The notes under the pieces: model-generated
Told to the model about the DNA's origin: nothing
Seen by the model: the letters and a program-made list of their open reading frames with translations, nothing else
Databases searched by the model: none
Origin: Streptomyces tuirus
GTDB lineage: Bacteria; Actinomycetota; Actinomycetes; Streptomycetales; Streptomycetaceae
Assembly (NCBI GenBank): GCA_018195615.1
Contig: JAGTPG010000002.1
Coordinates: 868,001-932,000 of the forward strand
Reading direction: 5' to 3'
Length of the DNA stretch: 64,000 nt
Translations under genes and position numbers: made by a program
In this document: piece after piece, positions 1-8,517 of the stretch
How the letters are laid out: every line of letters begins with the position of its first letter
Numbering within the stretch: the stretch's first letter is position 1

Positions 1-279
1 CGGCTCCGCTGCGGGCGAAGGTCGCGGCCAGCTCCTGCTGGTGCTCGCCGAGGATGTGGACACCGACGTGGTCGGAGGCGGCGATCGCGGGCCAGCTGGA
101 GGAGCCGGTGCCGACCCCGAAGGACAGCAGGGGCGGGTCGGCCGAGACGGAGCTCAGGGATGTCGCGGTGAAGCCCACCGGACCCGCGTCGCCACCAGCG
201 GTGATCACCGCGACCCCGCCGCGTGCCGCCGGAAGACCGAGCGCAGCAGGTCGGGCGTGGCGAGGAGGTCCGGAGGCAT
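1..279 (-). CDS. Flavin reductase family protein, 5' part only (frame broken)
   Basis: The reverse strand encodes the N-terminal part of a flavin reductase-like FMN-binding domain. Such proteins reduce FMN/FAD with NAD(P)H, often for a partner monooxygenase, in the cytoplasm. Visible family features are the early RRHAAG...VAVITA segment, the GFTATSLSSVSADPPLLSF block that contacts the flavin, and HILGEHQQELAATFA at the window edge. The gene starts at an ATG at 279 and leaves the window on the left, so the C-terminal half is unseen. Read literally, the frame stops after about 24 codons: a run of four G near 214-217 needs a fifth to join the ATG frame to the conserved domain. No strong ribosome binding site is visible. 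Confidence 0.75.
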
Positions 280-361
280 GGGGTCAGGCTGACGATAAAT
301 GGTTCGCGCAGTCAAGTTCGTTCCGTGATGTGGGAGATGGCTCACTGGCCCGTCACCTCGT

Positions 362-778
362 TCACACCGCCTCCCCCAGCGCGGCGATCACGTCGGCCTT
401 GCGCGGCAGGCCGGTGGCCCTGCGCACCACCCGGCCGTCTGCGTCGAGGACCAGCACGGTCGGAGTCTTGAGGATGTCCAGCCGTCGCACGAGGTCCAGG
501 TGGGCCTCGGCGTCGATCTCGACGTGGGCCACGCCCGGGACCATGCCGGCGACCTCTCCGAGCACGCGCCGGGTCGCCCGGCACGGCGCGCAGAACGCGC
601 TGGAGAACTGCACGAGCGTGGCCCGCTCGCCGAGTTCCGCGCCCAGCTCCGACGCGTCGAGCAGCTTGCCGTCGTCCCGCCCGCGCACCCGCACTCTCCC
701 GCTCCTCCGCCGCTGCAGCACTCCGTAGGCGCTCGCTGCCGCGAGCACCACCACGCACACCATCAGTCCGGTCATCAC
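362..778 (-). CDS. Membrane-anchored thioredoxin family protein
   Basis: 138 aa. One N-terminal hydrophobic segment (about residues 3-20) is followed by a basic stretch (QRRRSGRVRVRGR) and a thioredoxin fold. The redox motif is CAPC in FSSAFCAPCRAT; the cis-Pro loop is KTPTVLVLD. It probably reduces or oxidises substrates at the outer membrane face, although the anchor could also leave the domain inside. It is divergent from the DUF4395 gene with about 70 bp between starts, and thioredoxin plus DUF4395 is a recurring pair in actinobacteria, which suggests a joint role in thiol or sulfur redox chemistry. The partner function is inference. Confidence 0.85.
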   Translation of the reverse strand: MMTGLMVCVVVLAAASAYGVLQRRRSGRVRVRGRDDGKLLDASELGAELGERATLVQFSSAFCAPCRATRRVLGEVAGMVPGVAHVEIDAEAHLDLVRRLDILKTPTVLVLDADGRVVRRATGLPRKADVIAALGEAV

Positions 779-850
779 GGTTCCAAGCGTTCACGAGACC
801 GCAAAGATTCCCGGCCCCTCAAGGGGCCGTCCTGCGGAATGCTTGGTTCC

Positions 851-1267
851 ATGGACATCGACGCAAGAGGGCCGCGATTCGGCGCGGCCGTGACGACCCT
901 CGTCCTGGCGGTCGTTCTGGTGACGGGAAGCGTGTGGCTGCTGGCTTGGCAGACGCTGGCGTTCCTGCTGGGCGCCGCGGGCGGAGTGAGCCGGTCACCG
1001 TACGGCTGGCTGTTCCGCAGGGCCGTGCGGCCGCGGCTCGGGCCGCCGACCGAGTTCGAGGCGCCCGAACCGCCGCGTTTCGCCCAGGCGGTCGGGCTGG
1101 TTTTCGCCGGACTCGGGCTCGTCGGCTACACGCTGGGGCCGCTCGGGCTCGGGCTCGCGGCGACGGGCGCCGCACTCGCGGCCGCCTTCCTGAACGCCGC
1201 GTTCGGGTACTGCCTTGGCTGCGAGTTGTACCTGCTCGTGCGGCGGATGACGGTACGCGCGGAGTAA
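851..1267 (+). CDS. DUF4395 domain membrane protein
   Basis: 138 aa integral membrane protein with hydrophobic segments at about residues 10-40 and two more in the C-terminal half. It matches the DUF4395 layout: the MDIDARGPRFGAA start, a loop with SPYGWLFRRAVRPRL, and the Cys-rich turn GYCLGCELYLL, whose two cysteines (CLGC) look like a redox or metal pair. Function is not established. Its divergent neighbour is a thioredoxin, which fits a thiol-related role. An in-frame ATG at 839 would add four residues; 851 is preferred because homologous starts look like MDxxxxPRF. Confidence 0.75.
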   Translation: MDIDARGPRFGAAVTTLVLAVVLVTGSVWLLAWQTLAFLLGAAGGVSRSPYGWLFRRAVRPRLGPPTEFEAPEPPRFAQAVGLVFAGLGLVGYTLGPLGLGLAATGAALAAAFLNAAFGYCLGCELYLLVRRMTVRAE

Positions 1268-1384
1268 TGGGGCCGTAAAAGTCCGAGGTGGGTCCAGGGG
1301 GGTGACGTGACGAGAATCTCTTCGTGGGCGGGCACGAGGACTGGCTACCCGGCCGTTCTTCGGGCACGATCTGCGACAAGCCGT

Positions 1385-1405
1385 AAACCTACGGCTGCGT
1401 AACTT
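1385..1405. promoter_or_regulatory. Candidate operator upstream of PlsC gene
   Basis: The 12-bp core TACGGCTGCGTA (1390-1401) has inverted TACG/CGTA arms with AAACC and AACTTT flanks, 53-65 bp before the acyltransferase start. Palindromes of the form CCTACG-N-CGTAAGT precede lipid genes in actinomycetes and are bound by TetR-type fatty acid regulators; assigning this one to such a regulator is inference. Confidence 0.35.
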
Positions 1406-1454
1406 TCCACTGGGAATCCCTTCCCAGGCAGAGCAGGAAGGGTCCGACCCGCCC

Positions 1455-2183
1455 ATGGCAGAGCTCGTCTACCGTCCCGTCGTCGGTTTCGCCCGCACGC
1501 TGTTCAAGGTGTGGGACCTCAAGATCGACTGCCAGGGTACGGAGAACATCCCGCGCTCGGGCGGCGCCGTACTGGTGAGCAACCACATCAGCTACCTGGA
1601 CTTCGTCTTCAACGGCCTGGCGGCACTGCCGCAGAAGCGTCTCGTGCGGTTCATGGCGAAGGAGTCCGTCTTCCGCCACAGGATCTCGGGCCCGCTGATG
1701 CGCGGCATGAAGCACATCCCCGTGGACCGCAAGCAGGGCGAGGCGGCCTACGCGCACGCCCTGGACTCGCTGCGGTCGGGCGAGATCGTCGGCGTCTTCC
1801 CGGAGGCGACCATCTCGCAGTCGTTCACGCTGAAGAGCTTCAAGTCGGGTGCCGCGCGCCTGGCGCAGGAGGCCGGCGTCCCCCTGGTCCCGATGGCGGT
1901 GTGGGGCACGCAGCGGCTGTGGACCAAGGGCCACCCCCGCAACTTCAAGCGCAGCCACATCCCGATCACGATCCGGGTCGGCGAGGCGATCGAGGCCTCC
2001 CGCGACAAGTACGCGGGCGCCATCACCCGCCAACTGCGCGAGCGCGTCCAGGAACTCCTCGAGGCCGCCCAGCGCGCCTACCCCGTCCGCCCGAAGGGCC
2101 CGGACGACACGTGGTGGATGCCGGCGCACCTCGGCGGCACGGCACCGACACCGGAGCAGGTGCGGGCGGCGGAGGCGCACTGA
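1455..2183 (+). CDS. 1-acyl-sn-glycerol-3-phosphate acyltransferase (PlsC family)
   Basis: 242 aa cytoplasmic or membrane-associated acyltransferase. It should transfer an acyl group to the sn-2 position of lysophosphatidic acid in phospholipid synthesis. The catalytic HX4D motif is in SNHISYLD (about residues 41-48), the substrate-binding block is FPEATIS, where the usual form is FPEGTRS, and VPLVPMAVWGTQRLW is the last conserved motif. The ATG at 1455 gives the usual PlsC length. A palindrome lies about 55 bp upstream and a strong hairpin follows 10 bp after the stop, so it is probably monocistronic. Several PlsC paralogues are normal in Streptomyces, so the exact lipid substrate is not known. 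Confidence 0.88.
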   Translation: MAELVYRPVVGFARTLFKVWDLKIDCQGTENIPRSGGAVLVSNHISYLDFVFNGLAALPQKRLVRFMAKESVFRHRISGPLMRGMKHIPVDRKQGEAAYAHALDSLRSGEIVGVFPEATISQSFTLKSFKSGAARLAQEAGVPLVPMAVWGTQRLWTKGHPRNFKRSHIPITIRVGEAIEASRDKYAGAITRQLRERVQELLEAAQRAYPVRPKGPDDTWWMPAHLGGTAPTPEQVRAAEAH

Positions 2184-2192
2184 CCTCAGAAG

Positions 2193-2213
2193 CGGCCCTG
2201 TCTCACAGGGCCG
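2193..2213. terminator. Bidirectional hairpin between convergent genes
   Basis: A perfect 9-bp stem (CGGCCCTGT / ACAGGGCCG) with a 3-base loop sits just after plsC and overlaps the last codons of the convergent transglutaminase gene. There is no U-tract, as is common in high-GC genomes. Confidence 0.6.
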
Positions 2214-2775
2214 TGGGAAGCGTCTGCCACAGATGTGGACGATCGCGGGCCGCCTTGAGGGTGTCGAGCACGGCCGGCCGCGGTGCGGCGTGCTGCACCG
2301 AGTAGTCCCACTCATCCGATGCCGGATCGGGCGTGAAGGCCAGCCGCTCGCCGTCCAGGGAGAACCGCGCGTCCACACCCGGCTTGTTGCCCCGGGGATC
2401 CTGCCGGTGCCACGCACCGTTGAACCGCACGGCGACCAGGCCGTGCACCACCTCGAGTTTCTGGTAGCACAACGCCGTCGGGATGTCCTCGGCCCGGAGC
2501 AGGGCGGCCAGCGTGTGGGCTTTGGCGTAGCAGATGCCTGTGCGCTGCTCCAGGACGTCGGAGGCGCGCCAGGTGACGCGGAGATCGCCGGAGTCCTGCG
2601 AGTGCGGAATGGTGTCGCGCACGAACTCGAACGCGACCCGCGCATACTCATACGAGTCCGCTACGCCTTCGGCGAGCCTGGCAGCCGTCTCACGCACGAG
2701 CGGATGATGATGGTCGATCGCCTCGTCAGCGGCCAAGTATGCGGAGAGGTCAGCGGTTTCCTGGATCAGCTGCAT
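2203..2775 (-). CDS. Transglutaminase-like domain protein
   Basis: 190 aa. The protein has the papain-like core of the transglutaminase-like superfamily: catalytic Cys in RTGICYAKAHTLAALLR, His/Asp in GAWHRQDPRGN, and the preceding YARVAFEFVRDTIPHS block. No signal peptide is present, so it is probably a cytoplasmic peptidase or amidase-like enzyme; the substrate is unknown. The ATG at 2775 is chosen over a GTG at 2802 because a near-consensus promoter (TTGACC, 17 bp, TATGCT) ends 8 bp before it, which predicts a leaderless mRNA beginning at the start codon. The GTG at 2802 would lie inside that promoter. Confidence 0.82.
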   Translation of the reverse strand: MQLIQETADLSAYLAADEAIDHHHPLVRETAARLAEGVADSYEYARVAFEFVRDTIPHSQDSGDLRVTWRASDVLEQRTGICYAKAHTLAALLRAEDIPTALCYQKLEVVHGLVAVRFNGAWHRQDPRGNKPGVDARFSLDGERLAFTPDPASDEWDYSVQHAAPRPAVLDTLKAARDRPHLWQTLPTAL

Positions 2776-2783
2776 ACCAGCAG

Positions 2784-2812
2784 AGCATAGGGAGAGATCC
2801 ACAGCCGGTCAA
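2784..2812 (-). promoter_or_regulatory. Sigma70-type promoter of the transglutaminase-like gene
   Basis: Reverse strand: -35 TTGACC (2812-2807), 17-bp spacer, -10 TATGCT (2789-2784). Transcription should start at or next to the ATG at 2775, so the transcript is probably leaderless. Confidence 0.65.
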
Positions 2813-2828
2813 TTGATTTACGTTGTGA

Positions 2829-2842
2829 TGCATAGTTATGCA
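2829..2842. promoter_or_regulatory. ARG-box-like palindrome TGCAT-AGTT-ATGCA
   Basis: A perfect palindrome, TGCATAGTTATGCA, lies 16 bp upstream of the transglutaminase -35 element and about 100 bp before the secreted-protein gene. The TGCAT-w4-ATGCA layout resembles one half of an ArgR ARG box. Only a single box is present, so ArgR binding is uncertain. Confidence 0.4.
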
Positions 2843-2941
2843 GCGACGAAAACGGCCGAACACCGCCGCAACCTTCCGCCACGCCACAACCCTTCCCCGC
2901 GCCGGCGGTCTCGCCTCCGCAGATTCTTGACTAGGGGAAAC

Positions 2942-4308
2942 ATGAAGGACCCACACCGCCTGCTCGGCGCCACGCTCGTCTCCTGTGCCCTGGCGGCGGC
3001 CGGAGTCGGCTCCGGGCCCGCCTACGCCGTGGAGAACCAGCTGTGGATCAGCGCACCCTATGAGACGGTGCTGCCCGCCGCGGACGCGGACGGCAGCGCG
3101 CGTGCGCGCACCCTGGCCGTCCAGGTCAGTCGTGACGTCGCCGAGGACAGGGTGCCGGCCGGGCGGCTGACCGTCGACGTGAGCGAGATCGCCTCCTTCG
3201 CACGGGTGTCGTGGCCCGCGAACTGTGTGCCCGAGTCGCAGGGCAAGGCGGTCTGTGACTTCCCGGGGATGCCGGCGGGGACGGAGAGCGTGCCGGCCGC
3301 GACGTTCGAACTGCGGGCGCTGCCGGGGGCGGACGTCAGCGCTGCGGGGTACGTGCGCTACTCGGCCGCCGCCGGGGAGGCGACGTCCCACCCGGGCGAG
3401 ACCCGGGTCGGCGTGGGCAACGGGCCGGACCTCGGACTCAGCCAGGCCGACAACCAGCGAGACCTCAGGCCGGGCTCGGAGACGAGCGTGCGGGCGACGC
3501 TGTCCAACAGCGGCAACCGCACCGCACAGCGCACACTGCTCTGGCTCGACGCCTCGTACGGCCTGCGTTTCCAGGAGCGGCACACGAACTGCGAGTACCG
3601 GGAGCACGACACCGGCACCTCCGCCCTCTGTGTGCTGGACGAGGCGGTGGCTCCCGGGCAGCGGTACGCACTGAACACCGGGCTGGGCGTCGGGCGGAAG
3701 GCGCTGTACGAGCGGTTCGACCACTCCGTCCAGCCGTACTCGGACGAGGCGCTGGAGGAGGCCCGCGGCGAGTGGACCTGGACCCGGGGGACGGGATCCG
3801 ACCTGGATCTGCGCCCCGTGGCCACGGCAGCGGCCACCGACCCCGACATCGACCCGCAGGACAACTACCGGACCGTCATCCTCGACGCCCGGAACACCGC
3901 CGACCTGAAACTCACCGGCAGCCGGGTGAGCGGAGCCGCCGGTGACACCGTGACCGCCCGCGTCACCGTGCACAACCGCGGCCCGGCCTGGGTGGCGTCG
4001 CTGGGAGCGGGCGCGGCCGTGGCCACGGTGAAGTTCCGCGCGCCGCGGGGACCACGGTCCTGAACCCGTCGGAGGAGGGGGACTGCTGGACCGCGCCGGA
4101 GGACCCCGGCGGCTACTCCTACTGCAGGACGCCGATCCATCTGCACGACAAGGCGTCGCACACGTTCGAGATCCCCCTGCGGATCGACCGGGTGGTGCGC
4201 GGGGCACGCGCCACCGTCGTCACCGTCAACGACGATCCCGAGCTGAGCATCAGGAAGTTCGACCCGAACCTGCGCAACAACAGGACGGAGATCGTCGTCA
4301 ACCGATGA
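2942..4308 (+). CDS. Secreted protein with CARDB/DUF11-like repeats (frame broken)
   Basis: About 455 aa once a break near 4047-4050 is repaired (GGGG should be GGGGG; the literal frame stops at 4063). A signal peptide covers residues 1 to about 29, with cleavage near AYA. The rest is beta-rich: two segments (ATLSNSGNRTAQRTL and ARVTVHNRGPAW) resemble the CARDB/DUF11 Ig-like repeats found in extracellular adhesins and cell-wall proteins. No LPXTG sorting signal or membrane anchor is seen at the C-terminus (TEIVVNR), so it is probably released. The ATG at 2942 has a good AGGGGA ribosome site. Function is unknown. Confidence 0.65.
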
Positions 4309-4318
4309 ACGGCGCGGG

Positions 4319-5387
4319 TCAGCGCGCCATCTCCTCCTTGAGCGCCGCCACGAACGCGTCCACGTCCTCCTCGGTCGTGTCGAAGGCGCACATCCAGCGG
4401 ACGTCGCCGGCGGCCTCGTCCCAGAAGTAGAAGCGGAACCGCTTCTGGAGGCGTTCGCTCACGTCGTGCGGCAGGCGGGCGAACACCGCGTTGGCCTGCA
4501 CGGGGTAGAGGATCTCCACCCCGTGCGCGGCGCGTACGCCCTCGGCGAGGCGCTGGGCCATCTCGTTGGAGTGCCGGGCGTTGCGCAGCCACAGGTCCCG
4601 GGCGAGCAGGGCCTCCAACTGCACCGACACGAAGCGCATCTTGGAGGCGAGCTGCATGGACAGCTTGCGCAGGTGCTTCATGTGACGGACGGCGTCCTGG
4701 TTGATCACCACCACCGCCTCGCCGAACAGGGCGCCGTTCTTCGTGCCGCCCAGGGAGAGGATGTCGACGCCGGCGGCGTTGGTGAGCGTCCGCAGCGGGA
4801 CGTTCAGGGTGGCGGCGGCGTTGGCCAGCCGGGAGCCGTCCAGGTGCACCTTCATGCCGTGCGCGTGGGCGTGCTCGCACAGGGCGCGTATCTCCTCCGG
4901 CGTGTAGACCGTGCCCAGTTCGGTGGCCTGGGCGATGGAGACCACCTGCGGCATGGCGCGGTGCTCGTCGTCCCAGCCGTACGCCTGCCGGTCGATCAGC
5001 TCGGGCGTGAGCTTGCCGTCGGGCGTGGGCACGGTGAGCAGTTTCAGTCCGCCGACCCGCTCGGGCGCCCCGCACTCGTCGACGTTGATGTGCGCGCTCT
5101 CGGCGCAGATCACCGCGCCCCAGCGGTCGGTGACCGCCTGGAGGGCGACGACGTTCGCGCCGGTGCCGTTGAAGACCGGGAACGCCTCGGCCGTGGGACC
5201 GAAGTGGCTGCGGACGACGCTCTGGAGGTTGTCGGTGTACGCGTCCTCGCCGTACGCGACCTGATGCCCGCCGTTGGCCAGGGCCAGGGCGGCGAGTACC
5301 TCGGGTGGGCGCCGGCGTAGTTGTCGCTGGCGAAACCGCGGACTTCGGGTCGTGATGGCGACGGGCGTCGGTCTTCGGCGGGTTCAC
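4319..5387 (-). CDS. Low-specificity L-threonine aldolase (frame broken twice)
   Basis: About 356 aa, PLP-dependent; it cleaves L-threonine or allo-threonine to glycine and acetaldehyde. Family features: SDNYAGAHPEVL at the N-terminus, FNGTGANVVAL in the cofactor site, CAESAHINVDECGAPE, HLDGSRLANAA, and the Schiff-base lysine in LSLGGTKNGALFGEAVV. The N-terminal part is recovered only if one G is added near 5302 and another near 5343; the literal frame begins inside the gene at 5113. The GTG start at 5387 overlaps the stop of the upstream SDR gene by 4 bp (GTGA), so translation is coupled. Confidence 0.85.
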
Positions 5388-6133
5388 GGCTTCTCGGTGA
5401 GCCACAGACGGTTTCCGTTCACTTCGGCGGCGGGCTTCTCCCAGACCTCGGTGATGGCGTCGGCCAGGTCGTTGACGTCGGTGAAGCCCGCGAACTTCGC
5501 GTTGGGGCGGTCGGCGCGCATCGCGTCGTGCACCAGTGCCTTCACCACCAGGATGGCAGCCGCCGACGTCGGGCCCTCGGTGCCCCCGGCCTTGCGGAAG
5601 GCGTCGGCCAGGGCGAGTGTCCAGGCCTCGGCGGCGGCCTTGGCGGCGGCGTACGAGGCGTTGCCCGCGGTCGGCTTCGTGGCACCTGCGGCGCTGATCA
5701 GTACATACCGGCCGCGGTCGCTGCGCTGGAGGGCCTCGTAGAAGGCCAGTGAGGTGTGCTGCACGGTGCGGATCAGCAGCAGCTCCAGGAAGTCCCAGTC
5801 GTCGAGGCTGGTCTTGATGAAGGTCTCGCTGCCGCGCCAGCCGCCGACGAGGTGGACCAGGCCGTCGACGCGGCCGAAGTCCTTCTCGATGTGTGCGGCC
5901 CAGTCGCGGGTGGACTGCAGGTCGAGCAGGTCGACCGGTTCGCCGGTGACGGTCGCGCCGCCCGAGGCGTAACGGGCCGCGTCCACGGCCTCCGCGAGCC
6001 GCTCGGGATCGTTGTCCGCCGCCGCGACGGTCGCGCCCGCCTCGGCCAGCCTGAGCAGGGCCGCCCGGCCGGCGGGCCCGCCCGCACCGGCCACCGCGAT
6101 CACCGCACCGCTGAGAGCTCCGTTCCCCGCCAT
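5384..6133 (-). CDS. SDR family NAD(P)-dependent oxidoreductase
   Basis: 249 aa short-chain dehydrogenase/reductase. The Rossmann motif reads VAGAGGPAGRAALLRLAE, the variable loop LVHLVGG stands for the usual NNAG, and the active-site Ser with YxxxK is SAAGAT...ASYAAAKAAAE. The ATG at 6133 has a strong AGGAGG site 8 bp upstream; a longer frame to 6187 lacks one. It is the middle gene of a leftward operon with DUF6421 (50 bp upstream) and threonine aldolase (4-bp overlap). The substrate is unknown; the neighbours hint at beta-hydroxy amino acid or aldehyde metabolism, which is only inference. Confidence 0.82.
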   Translation of the reverse strand: MAGNGALSGAVIAVAGAGGPAGRAALLRLAEAGATVAAADNDPERLAEAVDAARYASGGATVTGEPVDLLDLQSTRDWAAHIEKDFGRVDGLVHLVGGWRGSETFIKTSLDDWDFLELLLIRTVQHTSLAFYEALQRSDRGRYVLISAAGATKPTAGNASYAAAKAAAEAWTLALADAFRKAGGTEGPTSAAAILVVKALVHDAMRADRPNAKFAGFTDVNDLADAITEVWEKPAAEVNGNRLWLTEKP

Positions 6134-6183
6134 CTTCTTCGCCTCCTGAGCAGTGTTCCCGGTCGCGCGGACGACTCCGCCGC

Positions 6184-7581
6184 TCACGCGGCGATCCGCT
6201 CGGCGCCGTCCGCCGTGATGCCCTTGGTCGAGGCGATCACGTTCTTCAGCTTCTTGGACAGTGCCTCATAGAACATGCTCAGCGGAAACTCATCCGGAAG
6301 CACGTCATCGACGAGTTTCCGGGGCGGCTGTGTCGTGTCCAGCGCGTCGGGGCCCTTGGCCCACTTGGAGCCCGGGTGCGGCGCGAGGTAGGTGGAGACG
6401 AGCTCGTAGCCGGCGAACCAGTGGACGAGCTTGGGGCGGTCGATGCCGTCGCGGTACAGCTGCTCGATCTCGGCGCACAGCTGGTTGGTGACCTGCGGGG
6501 CACGCTCCCAGTCGATGGACAGCTTGTTGTCGGTCCAGCGGACGACGTCGTGCTTGTGCAGGTAGGCGAAGAGGAGCTGGCCACCGAGGCCGTCGTAGTT
6601 GCGGACCCGTTCGCCGGTGACCGGGAAGCGGAACATGCGGTCGAAGAGGACCGCGACCTGCACGTCACGCGCCTGCGGGACGCCGTCGGCCGACAGCTTC
6701 ACGGCCTCCTTGAAGGCGGTGAGGTCGCAGCGCAGCTCCTCCAGGCCGTACATCCAGAACGGCTGGCGCTGCTTGATCATGAACGGGTCGAAGGGCAGGT
6801 CGCCGTGGCTGTGGGTGCGGTCGTGGACCATGTCCCACAGGACGAACGCCTCCTCGCAGCGCTTCTGGTCGTGGACCATCGCGGCGACGTCCTCCGGCAG
6901 CTCCAGGCCCAGGAGGTCGACGGCGGCGGCCGTGACGCGGCGGAAGCGGGCGGCCTCGCGGTCGCAGAAGATGCCGCCCCAGCTGAACCGCTCGGGGGCC
7001 TCGCGCACGGCGATGGTCTCCGGGAAGAGCACGGCCGAGTTGGTGTCGTAGCCGGACGTGAAGTCCTCGAACTTGATGCCGCAGAACAGCGGGTTGTCGT
7101 AGCGCGTGCGCTCCAGTTCGGCCAGCCACTCCGGCCAGACCATGCGCAGCACGACCGCTTCCAGGTTGCGGTCCGGGTTGCCGTTCTGCGTGTACATCGG
7201 GAAGACGACCAAGTGCTGGAGACCGTCGGCGCGGTGGGCGGCCGGCTGGAAGGCCAGCAGCGAGTCGAGGAAGTCGGGCACCTGGAAGCCGCCGTCGGCC
7301 CACCGGCCGAGGTCCTTGACCAGGGCCTCGTGGTAGTCGCGGTCGTGCGGGAGCAGCGAGGAGAGCTCCCGCACCGCGTCGCCCACCCGGCGGACGGCGA
7401 GCTCGGCGTCGGCGGGGTCGGGCGCGCCCTCGGCGTCGAAGTCGATCGACCCGTCCTTGGACTGCCATGGCCGGATCCGTTCCACGGCATCCTTGAGCAC
7501 GGGCCATGCCGGGTGCTCCACCACCCTGGCCCCGGGAGGAACCTGTTCCTCCGAACCCACCTGCACAAGAATTTCCGTCAT
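6184..7581 (-). CDS. DUF6421 family protein
   Basis: 465 aa cytoplasmic protein recognised as the DUF6421 family of Streptomyces. It has no signal peptide or membrane segment and is rich in Trp, His and acidic residues. Conserved-looking blocks include VFPMYTQNGNPDRN, FCGIKFEDFTSGYDTNSAVLFPE, LWDMVHDRTHSHGDLPFDPF and NYDGLGGQLLFAYLHKHDV. The His/Asp-rich DRTHSHGD cluster could bind a metal, but no catalytic role is established. The ATG at 7581 has GGAGGATGGG just upstream. It is the first gene of the operon with the SDR and threonine aldolase genes and is preceded by a plausible promoter at 7619-7646. Confidence 0.82.
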   Translation of the reverse strand: MTEILVQVGSEEQVPPGARVVEHPAWPVLKDAVERIRPWQSKDGSIDFDAEGAPDPADAELAVRRVGDAVRELSSLLPHDRDYHEALVKDLGRWADGGFQVPDFLDSLLAFQPAAHRADGLQHLVVFPMYTQNGNPDRNLEAVVLRMVWPEWLAELERTRYDNPLFCGIKFEDFTSGYDTNSAVLFPETIAVREAPERFSWGGIFCDREAARFRRVTAAAVDLLGLELPEDVAAMVHDQKRCEEAFVLWDMVHDRTHSHGDLPFDPFMIKQRQPFWMYGLEELRCDLTAFKEAVKLSADGVPQARDVQVAVLFDRMFRFPVTGERVRNYDGLGGQLLFAYLHKHDVVRWTDNKLSIDWERAPQVTNQLCAEIEQLYRDGIDRPKLVHWFAGYELVSTYLAPHPGSKWAKGPDALDTTQPPRKLVDDVLPDEFPLSMFYEALSKKLKNVIASTKGITADGAERIAA

Positions 7582-7618
7582 GTCCCATCCTCCACGGGAG
7601 AATCTCGCGTACACAGAC

Positions 7619-7646
7619 CGTATACACACGAGGTTCCTCCCAGCAA
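7619..7646 (-). promoter_or_regulatory. Candidate promoter of the DUF6421-SDR-aldolase operon
   Basis: Reverse strand TTGCTG (7646-7641), 16-bp spacer, TATACG (7624-7619), which gives a leader of about 30 nt with a good ribosome site. Confidence 0.45.
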
Positions 7647-7831
7647 GGGCGACCTCCGGAAAATATCCTGCCCCACCCTGACCTTCACCGCACTTTTTCC
7701 TGCCGGTCAAGCTTCTGCCCGCATGTGCGCCGACCATGCCCTCTCCCTCTGCAGGGGGTGGCCGCAGGCGATACGGTCCAGGTGGGCCCTCAGGCCCCCA
7801 GTGCCGCCTGTCGACGGAAGAGAGTCGCGTC

Positions 7832-8514
7832 TTGAACTTCCTCACCATCGGTCACCGCGGAGTCATGGGTGTGGAACCCGAGAACACCCTCCGGTCCTTC
7901 GTCGCCGCCCAGGAGGCCGGCCTCGACGCCATCGAACTCGATCTGCATCTGAGCAAGGACGGCGCGCTCGTCGTCATGCACGACACCGACGTGGACCGCA
8001 CGACCGACGGAACCGGGCCGATCGCCGAGAAGACCCTCGCGGAGCTGCGGGCCTGGACGCGGGTCTGGGCGAGCGGGTGCCGGTCTTCGAGGAGGTCCTG
8101 GAGGCCGTTCACACGCCGCTCCAGGCGGAGATCAAGGACGTGCAGGCGGCGCGTGCCCTGGCCGAGGTGATGAACGCGCGGGAGCTGGCCGGCCGGGTGG
8201 AGGTGTCCTCGTTCCACGACGAGGCGATCGCCGAGATCAAGCGCCTGGTGCCGGGCGTGCGCACGGCGCTGATCGCCAGCCGCTACAGCACCGACATCGT
8301 GGAGCGCGCCGTCAAGGCCGGTGCCGCGACCGTCTGCCTGAACATTCGCCGTCTGGCCCTGGAGATCGTGGAGCAGGCACGCAAGGCCGACCTGAACATC
8401 ATCGGCTGGGTGGTGAACACCCAGGATCATCTCCGTCTCGTCCGGGCCTTCGGGCTGGACGGCGCCACCACCGACCACCCGGACATCAAGCGCACGGGCC
8501 GCTTCACGGCCTAG
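7832..8514 (+). CDS. Glycerophosphodiester phosphodiesterase (frame broken)
   Basis: About 227 aa TIM-barrel phosphodiesterase that should hydrolyse glycerophosphodiesters to glycerol-3-phosphate and an alcohol. The signature pieces are GHRG near the N-terminus, ENTLRSF, the metal-binding ELDLHLSKDG, HD in VVMHDTDVDRTTDG, EIKD, and the closing TDHPD. One C is missing near 8052 (GCCTGG should be GCCCTGG), which moves the second two thirds to another frame. A TTG at 7832 behind GGAAGAGAG is the best start because GHRG follows six residues later, where the family expects it. There is no signal peptide. Confidence 0.85.
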
Positions 8515-8517
8515 TGA

